A stretch of DNA of 64,000 nt from Tardiphaga sp. (GCF_028290495.1 NZ_JAQGJT010000156.1:54063-118062); one strand, 5' to 3'. Positions 25,343 to 33,918 are shown, counted from the first letter of the stretch. Numbers and translations: made by a program. Notes: generated by a model not told the origin, from the letters alone.

Positions 25343-25750
25343 TCAGGGCGTCTCGAAATTGGGCCAGCAGCCATCGTCCTCGCGGCTGCCGGTCCGTTGT
25401 CGGCAGCCATCGTCGAGGAGACGCATCCCGGCCTCCTTCCACGTCGTATGCCGGCCGTACAGCCGGACCGCGTCAGCCGTCTGTATATCGATGACACGGT
25501 CGCAACGTCGGCAACTGACGCGCAGTACGTGGCGCGAGATCTCCGACAGGCGTTGTTGCTGGATCGGCAATCCGGCTGGTCTAAAGTCGGCATAAGGGTC
25601 GTTCAGCACCGATTCCCAGTATTCGGGCGGCATATCGGCCGCATCGATTTCGGCGAAGCCTGCAGCGGGCTTTCTCCGGACTGCCTCTATGGCCAGCTTT
25701 TCCATCTGTTTGGGTGTCGGCATGCGCCAGCTCGCAGGATGATCCTTCAT
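25343..25750 (-). CDS. Small Cys-motif protein (135 aa), first gene of the SRAP-RES operon
   Basis: A 135-aa protein. The central LRVSCRRCDRVIDIQTADAVRLYG has a CxxC knuckle of zinc-ribbon type, and a second Cys pair may lie near the C-terminus (DDGCRQRTG...DDGCWPNF). The starts at 25750 and 25723 are both possible; the earlier one is taken. It is followed after 44 bases by the next ribbon protein. Upstream is a 26-bp dyad motif shared with two other promoter regions in this window. The function is unknown. Confidence 0.7.
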   Translation of the reverse strand: MKDHPASWRMPTPKQMEKLAIEAVRRKPAAGFAEIDAADMPPEYWESVLNDPYADFRPAGLPIQQQRLSEISRHVLRVSCRRCDRVIDIQTADAVRLYGRHTTWKEAGMRLLDDGCRQRTGSREDDGCWPNFETP

Positions 25751-25953
25751 TTTTTTAAAAATAGAACATAAGAAGAACAAAAGTCGAGTCGAATTGTCGC
25801 CCGGTCAAAACTCACCGATAGATCGCCGAACCCATAGCTTATTCTCGGTCACCGCTGTTGACGTCAGGGCATGTGAACGGAATATGGCGACTCGGGCCAA
25901 TTGCCGCAGGCGACCTCCCTTCTGCGCTCGGGGAGGGGAGGTTAACAGCCATA

Positions 25954-25979
25954 GGGAAGCTTAATGGCCATAACTTCCC
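25954..25979 (-). promoter_or_regulatory. GGGAAG...CTTCCC dyad motif, copy 1
   Basis: A 26-bp dyad with arms GGGAAG and CTTCCC, inner TTA/TAA bases, and GTTAAC 13 bases to its left. It lies about 200 bases upstream of the Cys-motif protein/SRAP/RES operon. A near-copy of identical length is at 33276..33301. It may be an operator or a dispersed small repeat. The rest of 25751..26070 shows no gene. Confidence 0.4.
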
Positions 25980-26070
25980 TTCCCTGCAGACTCGGTCCGG
26001 CCCCGTTGTCGGAGCGGTCTGGCTATACTAGATGCCGGACGAGAGGTCGCTTTTGAAGCGAGTCGCCTGT

Positions 26071-26829
26071 TTATTCTGAAACAAGCATCCGCTTGTCATC
26101 GACCATAACCAGGCTGAGCGTCTCGTCGCGAGAGATCCGGATCGTCTGTTCTCGGACATCGAAGCGAGCGGCGTCGTGGCGACCTAGCCAGGCGCCAGCC
26201 TCGATCTTACGTGGCGTGGCGTTATCCGGACGTCCACCGAACTGAATGCCGAAAGCCGAACTCTTGGGGTCGAGATCCTCCCGAGGGAACCAGTCCCTAC
26301 TCACGCTAGGCGACCGCGCAAACCACTTCCGTCCGCGGGACGTGTGGCAGATCACGAACCCGCGCAGCCGATCAAGCTCGATAAGCCGGATGGAGGTCGC
26401 CGTCAAACTCGACTTAAAGGCATCCGCCAGGCCTCTGATCGACGCGAAGTCGAATTTTTCGATCTGTCGCGCCATCGGCTCGAAGATGTAGCGGGGCATC
26501 AAAAGGTCGGCAGCATATGCATCGGCAACCTTTTCCGGGGAGCGACCTTCGCGGGGCTGATACTCGTCGACCCTGCAGACTAGCGTCTGACCTCGATGGA
26601 AACGCCAGTGCCCCAATTCGTGCGCGATCGAAAACCGCTTCCGTCGGCCCGAGCTTTCGGCCTTCACGGTTATCAAAGCGTGCCCATTGCAGCCCAGAAT
26701 GTGTGCCTCGCAGCCGGTTAGGGGGCGGAAGCGCACGCGTGCGCCGACGTGGTGGGCGATGGCCTCCAGATCGATTTCGCAGGGTTCGGTGATGCCAAGT
26801 TCCTGGAGGAGGGCTTCGGCCGGCGTCAC
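26071..26829 (-). CDS. ImmA/IrrE family metallo-endopeptidase
   Basis: A 252-aa zinc peptidase with the HELGH motif (residues 70-74) and a following EKVADAYAADLLMP helix that supplies the third ligand. Family members cleave repressors or regulators (ImmA of ICEBs1, IrrE of Deinococcus). The C-terminal half beyond residue 170 is an extra beta-rich domain without a recognised family. No N-terminal Xre HTH is present, unlike many fused versions. It starts 10 bases after the unknown protein gene and ends a three-gene operon headed by a sigma-like factor. A protease that controls that factor is a reasonable model. Confidence 0.9.
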   Translation of the reverse strand: MTPAEALLQELGITEPCEIDLEAIAHHVGARVRFRPLTGCEAHILGCNGHALITVKAESSGRRKRFSIAHELGHWRFHRGQTLVCRVDEYQPREGRSPEKVADAYAADLLMPRYIFEPMARQIEKFDFASIRGLADAFKSSLTATSIRLIELDRLRGFVICHTSRGRKWFARSPSVSRDWFPREDLDPKSSAFGIQFGGRPDNATPRKIEAGAWLGRHDAARFDVREQTIRISRDETLSLVMVDDKRMLVSE

Positions 26830-26839
26830 TGCAACAATC

Positions 26840-27244
26840 TCATTTCAGAATGCCGAGTTCGTGCATGGCTTGGAGCATATCGAGAACATCGGCGTCCGAG
26901 AGTTCCGTCTCCTTGCGCGCCGCGAGGGTGAAGCTGGTGTCGCTGGCGTGATCGGCGAGCGCCAGACGCAATTTCTCCCGCGCTTTTTCGATAGGAATTA
27001 CAGGCAGAGCCGTTGCCGCTCGGCTGGCCGTGGCGCCCGCCCGGGCGGCAGCCAGCCGACCCTTGTTGGCCAACAGAACAGTTTTCTCGAACATCGCGCG
27101 CATGCGTTCTGCGTTCGCGTCCGGGGACCCGACGTCTTCCGCGTATTGGGATAGTATCTCCTGGTCGGAAGCCTGCAGGATCTCGTCAGCTAGTTGAAGT
27201 CTTAGGCTTCGAAAGCCCATCTGTTTCTCACTTCCGCGGGTCAT
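26840..27244 (-). CDS. Unknown helical protein (134 aa) between sigma-like and ImmA genes
   Basis: A 134-aa, largely helical protein with an Ala-rich centre and a C-terminal LSDADVLDMLQAMHELGILK helix. Its ATG at 27244 overlaps the stop of the sigma-like gene as ATGA, so the longer start is preferred to ATG 27220. I do not recognise the family. By position it could be an anti-sigma factor and a substrate of the adjacent ImmA/IrrE peptidase, which would fit the order sigma, regulator, protease. That is an inference from arrangement only. Confidence 0.7.
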   Translation of the reverse strand: MTRGSEKQMGFRSLRLQLADEILQASDQEILSQYAEDVGSPDANAERMRAMFEKTVLLANKGRLAAARAGATASRAATALPVIPIEKAREKLRLALADHASDTSFTLAARKETELSDADVLDMLQAMHELGILK

Positions 27245-27816
27245 GCGATCACTCCCTTCGGACGAAGTTTGACAAGTCGGCGCCGTATCAAGGTTCGTTT
27301 GCTTGCATATCCAGTGCCGTCGAGACCGGTAAGCTCCTTGAGCTGATCCGTGTCGAACCCCTCCAACAGGCCTTCCACGAGGTCCCTGGCGGTCTGATCG
27401 TCGTCGAAAATCGCCAAGATTTCACTTCTTTGAGCCTGGTAAAAGTGTTTTTCCTCGGCATTCCAATCTGGGGAGGCCGGGTCGACGGCATCTTCGATGT
27501 CCGGCTGCATGGTGGGCAGATGGACAATGGAACTGCGCGGTTTCTTCCGCTCACCGTCCGCAATGCTGCTCATGGTATCGATAAGGTGCTTCATCAGGTC
27601 GACGTCGGTAGGACAGTTGCGCTTACCCTGCAACGTTCGCAGGATCGCTTCCTGGGAAAGGTCGTCGGGATCCCAGCCAGTTCCGTACATGAACGATAAT
27701 GCAACGGAATGGATCCTTGACCAATCGGCCGCGGTGAAGGCGCGAATCGTGCCTTCAATCTCCTCGCGTGGCCTGGCAGCCTTATTGTCCCGGTCTAGCA
27801 AGCGTGCCCCTCCCAA
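27241..27816 (-). CDS. Sigma-70-like factor (ECF-type, diverged)
   Basis: A 191-aa protein that reads like a small sigma factor: a region-2-like part (HSVALSFMYGTGWDPDDLSQEAILRTLQ, with a DDLxQE motif) and a C-terminal region-4-like HTH (LKELTGLDGTGYASKRTLIRRRLVKL). The linker is acidic. It differs from ordinary ECF factors in the centre, so target promoters cannot be guessed. It heads a minus-strand operon and faces away from the metallo-beta-lactamase/E2-E1-JAB operon across a 198-bp gap. It could activate either or both. Confidence 0.8.
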   Translation of the reverse strand: MGGARLLDRDNKAARPREEIEGTIRAFTAADWSRIHSVALSFMYGTGWDPDDLSQEAILRTLQGKRNCPTDVDLMKHLIDTMSSIADGERKKPRSSIVHLPTMQPDIEDAVDPASPDWNAEEKHFYQAQRSEILAIFDDDQTARDLVEGLLEGFDTDQLKELTGLDGTGYASKRTLIRRRLVKLRPKGVIA

Positions 27817-28014
27817 CGCCTATGCGGCGCGCGGCAGCGCCGACGGACACCATCGTCAATTTTTTTTATTGAGATGTCCGCGAGGCCGGTTCGGCCCCGC
27901 ATAGGTAAATGAAGCCCGTTTTTGCAGCAACCCACGGGCGAATACAACCTGCGTTATGTCGTGATTGCGGCGGCGCAACCGTCTTTCTCGGGTGGCTGGC
28001 GAGTGAGGGACACA

Positions 28015-29166
28015 ATGGCAGTCAAGGCATCACATTTCAAAGTTGGGAACGGCGACATGACGTTGCTGGAGTGCGAGTCGGGCCGCCGCATCCTGGTGGA
28101 CATCAACATCCGGAGCGCTGCGGACGACGAGGCGGACGAGACGCCGGACGTTGCTAAGCAGCTTAAAAAGAAGCTGGACCGCGACGGCAAGGATCGGCTG
28201 TACATCGACGCGTTCCTCAACACGCATCCTGATGCGGACCACATCCGTGGCCTGAAGGAGCATTTCCATCTCGGTGACCCGTCGACATGGTCGAAGGTCG
28301 ACGACAAAATCATCATCCGTGAGATGTGGTCGTCGCCGATCGTATTCCGTCGAGCGAAGGCCAAGGATGAGGACCATGTCCTCTGCGAGGATGCCGAGGC
28401 TTGGCGCGACGAAGCGCGCCGACGAGCCAACAAGTTCAAGAAGGAAGGCACTGCCGAAGACGGAAACCGCATCTTGATCCTTGGAGAGGACGTCGACGGA
28501 AAGACTGACGACATCGCCGCGATCGTGGTGAAAGTGGACGAGGTCTTCTCCAAAATATGCGGCACGAAGGATACCTCGTTCGAAGCCAGGCTGCTGGCGC
28601 CGATGCCCGCGGCGGACGACACGGAAGAAGAAATTCTGACCAAGAACAACTCCAGCGTAATCATCCGGATCGATCTGAAGGTCTCGAAGGTCACCAAGGC
28701 CCGCTACTTGATCGGTGGGGACGCGGAAGTGGCGATCTGGGAGCGGATCTGGGAGCGCAACAAGAAGGTGCCAGAGCGCCTCGCATACGACGTGCTAATC
28801 GCTCCGCATCACTGTTCGTGGCATAGCCTTTCTTACGATAGCTGGTCAGAGAAGGCTGAAAAAGCCAAAGTCTCCGAACCTGCGCGCTGCGCTCTCGGCC
28901 AACCCCTCGACGGTGCGCTGATCGTGGCCAGCAGCAAAACCATCGAAGATGATGAGAGCGATCCGCCGTGCATCCGCGCCAAGCGCGAATACATCGACAT
29001 CCTCGATCCGGTGAAAGGCGAATTCAAATGTGTGGCCGAGAGTCCGGGTGACGATCCGCTGGTGATCGAGGTCTCCTCAGTTGGGCCGCGTATCAAGCGC
29101 GCGGCGTTCGCGGTGAGCGTCGCCGCCGGCACCGGCATCGGCAGCCAGCCGCTCGCTCACGGATAG
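28015..29166 (+). CDS. Metallo-beta-lactamase-fold hydrolase (ComEC/Rec2-like domain)
   Basis: A 383-aa MBL-fold protein. The metal motif THPDADHI (HxDxDH at residues 71-76) is intact, and a late LIAPHHCSWHSLSYDSW segment supplies further His ligands, as in the MBL domain of ComEC-like proteins. There is no membrane domain, so the protein is soluble. The ATG at 28015 has GAGGGA upstream. It is followed after 4 bases by the E2-E1-JAB gene, so translation is tightly linked. MBL genes beside E1/E2/JAB genes have been noted in comparative surveys of bacterial ubiquitin-like systems, as far as I recall. The substrate is unknown; nucleic-acid or nucleotide hydrolysis is possible. Confidence 0.88.
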   Translation: MAVKASHFKVGNGDMTLLECESGRRILVDINIRSAADDEADETPDVAKQLKKKLDRDGKDRLYIDAFLNTHPDADHIRGLKEHFHLGDPSTWSKVDDKIIIREMWSSPIVFRRAKAKDEDHVLCEDAEAWRDEARRRANKFKKEGTAEDGNRILILGEDVDGKTDDIAAIVVKVDEVFSKICGTKDTSFEARLLAPMPAADDTEEEILTKNNSSVIIRIDLKVSKVTKARYLIGGDAEVAIWERIWERNKKVPERLAYDVLIAPHHCSWHSLSYDSWSEKAEKAKVSEPARCALGQPLDGALIVASSKTIEDDESDPPCIRAKREYIDILDPVKGEFKCVAESPGDDPLVIEVSSVGPRIKRAAFAVSVAAGTGIGSQPLAHG

Positions 29167-29170
29167 GCCG

Positions 29171-31492
29171 ATGAAGCCTGTTACCACCGCGACCCACGAC
29201 ATTCCGGTGCCCGTTCGAAGGGCGCTTCGTCTGATCGAGGCGCATCCGTCAGTTGAACGGGTGACCGCGGACCGCGTCGAAGATGGCGACGTGACCGTCG
29301 CGATAGTCGAGATCCGGACCGAGCTTCCTAACGCCTGGAGGGCCGCAGGTCGCAGTCCCTCCGGTGTCCGGGCCGTCGAGCCGGTGATGTTCGCATTCAC
29401 GGCTGGATATCCGCTTGGACCACCGCGTATTCGCCTGCGAGCGGACTTCAATCGCGGTCACCCCCACATCCAGCCATCGAGAGACGGCGGACCACCGGAA
29501 CCGTGCCTGGTTGCGGGCTCACCTCGGGAAGTGCTGCGCGTCCGGGGGATGGGCGGACTCTTGGAGCAACTCGTCGACTGGCTCGACAAGGCGGCGATGG
29601 CGCAACTTATAGATCCGCAAAACGGCTGGGAGCCGGTGCGGCGGGATGGCATCGACGACGTCATCGTCGCAGACGCGACTTGGCTCACCAACCTACCGAC
29701 GCGCGACGGGGGCTGCTCGGTCTTTCCCGCCTGGTATTTTGCCTCACGGCGAGCGAATGTTGTTACGTATCGGATCGGTCTGCCACAAGCTTCTCCGGTG
29801 CCTCTGGGACCGAAATTTGCTGCCGAGTGGCGCTACTCGCCCGTCGGCGACCAAGGGTGGACGGGCAATACGCATGCGCTGGTCGCGTGGTCCGGGAAAC
29901 TGCCCACAGGATGGCCATTCGTCGCCGATCGTTATCTTCCCGAGACCGTCACGACGATCGATGAACTCCTTATACGCGCGGACGAATTGGGGTGCCGCGA
30001 GTTCTTGGAGCCGAAACTTGGCATTCTTCAGAGTCGCATTGCGGCATCGAAACTCAGGGACGGACAGCCAGTCGCGGTCCTTATGCTGGCGCGGCGCCCG
30101 TTCGACGTGATCGGCACGGCTTCGGCGATCGAGATATGCCCGTATGTGGTCGAATTGCGCGGGGGCGAGGCGCTCACGTCCGGAAGCGGTTTGGTGGTCA
30201 GGACGGCCATGCACCGGGCAGAGATCTCACCCGAGTTGCTGAGGCGCGCTGCGGGCGACGACGGGATGGCGCTGCTCCCTTGGACCTTGATCGGCTGCGG
30301 AAGCCTGGGATCGAAACTTGCCGTTTATCTGGCCAGGTCTGGACGCGGGCCCGCGGCCGTCATCGACGACGGCAGCATGCAACCCCACAATTTTGCTCGA
30401 TACGGCACACTCCCTTCGGAGAACAAGGTTGAAAGCTTCTGGTCCATCCCGAAGGCATATTATCTCGCGGACGCGCTGGCCCCTCTTAAGCAGCCCATAG
30501 TGCCGCACGACGTCGATATCGTCGCGCACGCATTCGGAGAAAAATCGATCGCCTCGCTGGTCGCGCCGAACAGCTTCGTCGTCGTCAATACCACCGGCTC
30601 CGCGAGCGTGCGAGAAGCGCTGGCCATGGCAGGTGTTGCCGCGAACCGTCCGCGGTCCATCGAAGCTTGCATGCTAGGGATCGGTAGCGTCGGCCTGATG
30701 GCGGTGGAAGGACCCGGGGCCAATCCGTCTGCAACAGATCTGATGTGCGAGGCGTACCGGCTCATCCACGCGGACCAGGGTCTGAGGCGCGAGGTATTCA
30801 ACACTCACGCCGAGGCGATCGCGATAGGGCAGGGGTGCTCGGCCATGACGATGCCGCTGTCCGACGGCCGCCTCTCGTCATTCGCGGCGCCGATGTCCGA
30901 GCACATTCGCCGGCTGCAGCGGGAAGGCCTCAAGGACCTTGGCGAAATTCTGCTCGGCAGCCTGGCGTCCGACGGATTGGATCTGCATTGGCAGCGCACC
31001 GAGATCAGACCGCGCATCATCGTGGGGGACGGAAACGGAAGCGTAGTGCGGCTGAGTCCCGAGGTCGATGAAACGATACGCCGCGAAATCGCAGCGCGCC
31101 CTGGCTCCGAGACCGGCGGCATCATCGTCGGCCGATATTCGGACGTCGCCGACGTCTTCCACGTCGTCGCCGCCATGCCGGCACCGCCCGACAGCAAATT
31201 TTCCCGCGACGAATTCGTGCTCGGCACCGAGGGGCTGCGCCCAATGTTGGAGGACCTGATCGAGGGGTCGGGTGGAGCGCTCTACGCTCTGGGCACCTGG
31301 CACAATCATCTCGTTCCGAGCGGGCCCTCCGGGACGGATATAGGGACCGCTGCGCTTCTTTCCATCAGCCAGTATTTTCCGCTTCTGATGCTCATCCACA
31401 CGCCGAGGGGATATGTGCACCTAACTGCAGAAGCATTTTCAGTCAGATCGAAAGCTGCGCCAGGGGAGGCAAACGATGAAAAATCCAGTTGA
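29171..31492 (+). CDS. Single-chain E2-E1-JAB ubiquitin-conjugation-like protein
   Basis: A 773-aa fusion. Residues 1-140 form an E2-like domain with GHPHIQ (96-101) and the candidate catalytic C112 in PEPCLV. A middle region (150-350) has no family I know. Residues 360-600 are a ThiF/E1-like adenylation domain: GCGSLGSKL (375-383), DDGSMQPHNFARYG with the Asp/Asn/Arg set, conserved K428 in IPKAYYLAD, and a candidate E1 cysteine at C556 in GQGCSAMT. Residues 625-755 are a JAB/JAMM isopeptidase: E647 in ETGG, H711 and H713 in WHNH, S720 and D723 in PSGTD. All key residues are present, so conjugating and deconjugating functions are in one chain. No ubiquitin-like gene is nearby. It overlaps the next gene by 17 bases. 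Confidence 0.9.
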   Translation: MKPVTTATHDIPVPVRRALRLIEAHPSVERVTADRVEDGDVTVAIVEIRTELPNAWRAAGRSPSGVRAVEPVMFAFTAGYPLGPPRIRLRADFNRGHPHIQPSRDGGPPEPCLVAGSPREVLRVRGMGGLLEQLVDWLDKAAMAQLIDPQNGWEPVRRDGIDDVIVADATWLTNLPTRDGGCSVFPAWYFASRRANVVTYRIGLPQASPVPLGPKFAAEWRYSPVGDQGWTGNTHALVAWSGKLPTGWPFVADRYLPETVTTIDELLIRADELGCREFLEPKLGILQSRIAASKLRDGQPVAVLMLARRPFDVIGTASAIEICPYVVELRGGEALTSGSGLVVRTAMHRAEISPELLRRAAGDDGMALLPWTLIGCGSLGSKLAVYLARSGRGPAAVIDDGSMQPHNFARYGTLPSENKVESFWSIPKAYYLADALAPLKQPIVPHDVDIVAHAFGEKSIASLVAPNSFVVVNTTGSASVREALAMAGVAANRPRSIEACMLGIGSVGLMAVEGPGANPSATDLMCEAYRLIHADQGLRREVFNTHAEAIAIGQGCSAMTMPLSDGRLSSFAAPMSEHIRRLQREGLKDLGEILLGSLASDGLDLHWQRTEIRPRIIVGDGNGSVVRLSPEVDETIRREIAARPGSETGGIIVGRYSDVADVFHVVAAMPAPPDSKFSRDEFVLGTEGLRPMLEDLIEGSGGALYALGTWHNHLVPSGPSGTDIGTAALLSISQYFPLLMLIHTPRGYVHLTAEAFSVRSKAAPGEANDEKSS

Positions 31493-32273
31493 CGCGTACA
31501 CCGTTCAGGCACGCGTCGCTCCGGCGATCATTGCCGGCGCGCCGGCGTTTGCGTTCGCGGCGATCTTTCTATCGTTCGGAAAGATCGGCTTGCCGCATTT
31601 GATCGCTGGTACCGCGCTCGTCGTACTCTTCGGTGTGTTCTCAGACGTCGCCCGGCGACGTGGACGCGCGATCGAACCGTCGATTGTCGATAAGATGGGC
31701 GGCTTGCCGACGACCGTGACGCTGCGCCACCGAGATACCACACACGACGCAACAACGAAGGCAGGCTTCCATAAGTTTTTCGAAGCGAAACTCGGGCAGC
31801 CCGCACCGTCGCTGGACGACGAAAAGATCGATCCGATAGCCGCCGATGCCTATTACGCCCGCGGCGCCGCTTGGCTGCGTGAAAACACACGGAATGCGAA
31901 GAAATTCGACCTGCTATTCAATGAGAACGTTAGCTACGGATTCCGACGCAATCTCCTCGGTCTCAAGACGCCGGGCTTTCTGCTCAATGCCATCATCGTA
32001 ATCGTCTGCCTTGCGATATTCTGGCGCCGTTGGCCCGTCGATCTATCGAATGGCTTCGACGGGAAGCTTCTGGCCGTCATCGTGATCGCGGTACTGCACG
32101 CGGCCTATCTCGCGTTTTTCGTGACGGAGGAGGGTGTATTCGAAGCTGCACGGATCTACGCGCGTCAGCTCCTCCTGAGTACTCAATCGCCGCACCTGAA
32201 TAAGCCGGAAAAATCTTCTCCTGCGCCGCGGCGCGACGCAAGTCGATCGCGAGCCGCAGCCAAGGCAAAGTGA
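31476..32273 (+). CDS. Membrane protein of the MBL/E2-E1-JAB operon
   Basis: A 265-aa protein with about four hydrophobic segments: two near the N-terminus (IIAGAPAFAFAAIFL, LIAGTALVVLFGVF) and two after residue 165 (LLNAIIVIVCLAIFW, LAVIVIAVLHAAYLAFFV). The cytoplasmic loop between them is soluble and the C-terminal tail is basic (RRDASRSRAAAKAK). It has a strong GGGGAGG site upstream of ATG 31476, inside the end of the E2-E1-JAB gene, so the three genes form one unit. I know no family. It may be the membrane effector or anchor of the system. There is no C-terminal Gly-Gly, so it is not an obvious modifier. Confidence 0.83.
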   Translation: MKNPVDAYTVQARVAPAIIAGAPAFAFAAIFLSFGKIGLPHLIAGTALVVLFGVFSDVARRRGRAIEPSIVDKMGGLPTTVTLRHRDTTHDATTKAGFHKFFEAKLGQPAPSLDDEKIDPIAADAYYARGAAWLRENTRNAKKFDLLFNENVSYGFRRNLLGLKTPGFLLNAIIVIVCLAIFWRRWPVDLSNGFDGKLLAVIVIAVLHAAYLAFFVTEEGVFEAARIYARQLLLSTQSPHLNKPEKSSPAPRRDASRSRAAAKAK

Positions 32274-32472
32274 GTTCGAGTAAAGGTTCTCGTCAATTCT
32301 CTGATAGCGGAGATGGAGCCGCTTCGAGCGGCCTTGAAGGCGGGCATCGAAGATATCGGTCGTGCGCGCTGACGGCGGAGCACTTCGTGGCGAGCCCAAA
32401 GCCACCCAGGCCGTGTGCCTCTCGCGCCTGCGCGAGGCGGGAGAGAGCGCCGAGGCGGGTATCGTTTGGTGA
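32274..32472. other. Short gap between converging genes
   Basis: About 200 bases lie between the membrane protein gene and the minus-strand gene that ends at 32473. ORF-track frames here are shadows of the neighbours. I see no clear hairpin terminator. Confidence 0.4.
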
Positions 32473-33057
32473 TTAAGACGGCAATCGGAGACGCGGATTG
32501 GATCCGTATTTCTTCTCGGCCCAATTGCAAACCCGATTCGTTATCTTACTCACGTTCTCGGTGCAGTCTCCGATGACATCGGCACCCGAGTTCCAATTGA
32601 TGATATAAATCCAGGCGATATGTTCGCGCTTGCCTACCTGATGGACGTACATGTCGATTTCATCGACGTCGTCGAGCATCGATAACAACTTCTCGCGTCC
32701 GCCCTTGCGGCTGACGTAGTCTTCGACTCCGCTATCAGATAGCGAGATTTCGTAACCTGCTGCGAGCAGATCGTCGACGAGTCGCGCGCGGACTTCGCAA
32801 TTGACCCGCAAGCGCCAGTCCTTGACGACCGGAACGGGCTTGCCGTTGCCGCGGATATCGTAGGCGGAGCCGTCGAGCCAGACAACGTGCTCTTTGTCGC
32901 CGCCGTGGGTGCGGAAAATTGCAGGGAAGGGTTTGTTATCAAACGCCTTCTGATTTTTGATGACCTGATCGGGGATGATCACGACATGCTCTTCCTTGCT
33001 GTTGTGGGCAATGTACCTCGCCGGCGCCTTATATTCGAATGTGAATCCCTGCTTCAT
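32473..33057 (-). CDS. Unknown protein (194 aa)
   Basis: A 194-aa soluble protein from ATG 33057, which has AGGA 8 bases upstream. It starts with FTFEYKAPARYIAHN and contains several Trp/Asp-rich strands (EHVVWLDGSAYDIRGNGK). I do not recognise a family. It has no signal peptide, zinc motif or HTH. It lies convergent with the membrane protein gene. A dyad motif lies about 220 bases upstream, and a related motif is upstream of the next minus-strand gene. Confidence 0.7.
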   Translation of the reverse strand: MKQGFTFEYKAPARYIAHNSKEEHVVIIPDQVIKNQKAFDNKPFPAIFRTHGGDKEHVVWLDGSAYDIRGNGKPVPVVKDWRLRVNCEVRARLVDDLLAAGYEISLSDSGVEDYVSRKGGREKLLSMLDDVDEIDMYVHQVGKREHIAWIYIINWNSGADVIGDCTENVSKITNRVCNWAEKKYGSNPRLRLPS

Positions 33058-33275
33058 GTCTCGAGTCCTTCGGGCGTAGTGGTTTCTATTGCAAAGCCAG
33101 CAATCCATGCCTCAGGCATTCCAGCGCGCGGATGTTTGCTCATTCTTCGTTCCATTTAAAGACCAACAGCGTAAGACCATTAAGCCAAGGATGGTAAGCA
33201 GTTTGCAAACTAACATTTGAGTTGCTCGGCACTCTCCTCATCTTTTTCGGAAAGCTTCAGCTTGTTAACGCAGAA

Positions 33276-33301
33276 GGGAAGCTAACTCGACTTAACTTCC
33301 C
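33276..33301 (-). promoter_or_regulatory. GGGAAG...CTTCCC dyad motif, copy 2
   Basis: Same arms and same 26-bp length as 25954..25979, with GTTAAC 12 bases to its left. The central bases differ while the arms and inner TAA/TTA are kept, which is what a selected protein-binding site would show. It lies 219 bases upstream of the 194-aa gene. The rest of 33058..33578 has no supported gene. Confidence 0.4.
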
Positions 33302-33578
33302 TCGGACACGAATTTACAGACCACCCGAAACGATCGTCGTTGAATACATTTTCTTCAGGATTCGATGGATTGCCAAAATCAACGAAGGCGTTGACGTCGC
33401 CCCCCTAAAGAGTGGAGAAATTTGGTTCCGTTGCCAGCGCCTGAACATGCGCCTTACCACTGTCGATCATGACTGACTTCTACGTTTCTTTTACGATTCC
33501 ACTACCAGTGGTGCAAATGGGGCGCACGGCACAGCTAATGTCAGCACTGCACACGCCTTTGCAAGACTAGCCCGCATA

Positions 33579-33842
33579 TCACGACAACAACTTCCTGGCA
33601 CGGAGATCCAAGGCGATTGCCTGCTCAGCCATGACACGCAGCGCCGCGGCCATGGCGCGGGGGCCGCCGAATTTCTCGGCGCGTCCGTTTGCAAAACCAT
33701 GCCGATAGCTCCAAGACCTCTTTCCGTCAGGCTCAGGATTACTGAGGTTGCGACCCTCCAGGCAACCCTGCGTCATCTCATCAAGTAGTCCAACTAGGAC
33801 GGGGTCATTACCATCGTTATCGAAAATGGCGTTAGGATCCAT
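33579..33842 (-). CDS. Small unknown protein (87 aa)
   Basis: An 87-aa protein from ATG 33842 with GAGG upstream. It is acidic at the N-terminus (MDPNAIFDNDGND) and has a central WSYRHGFANGRAEK segment followed by an amphipathic helix. This looks like a short conserved hypothetical of rhizobia, and the pattern is convincingly protein-like. Its function is unknown. A shortened copy of the dyad motif (33919..33938) lies 77 bases upstream. Confidence 0.6.
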   Translation of the reverse strand: MDPNAIFDNDGNDPVLVGLLDEMTQGCLEGRNLSNPEPDGKRSWSYRHGFANGRAEKFGGPRAMAAALRVMAEQAIALDLRARKLLS

Positions 33843-33918
33843 GAATACCTCGGTAGTTGGAATAGTTACGACCAAGGCTTTATAATAGCAGTTGAATGCT
33901 GATCCTCTAAATCCCAGT

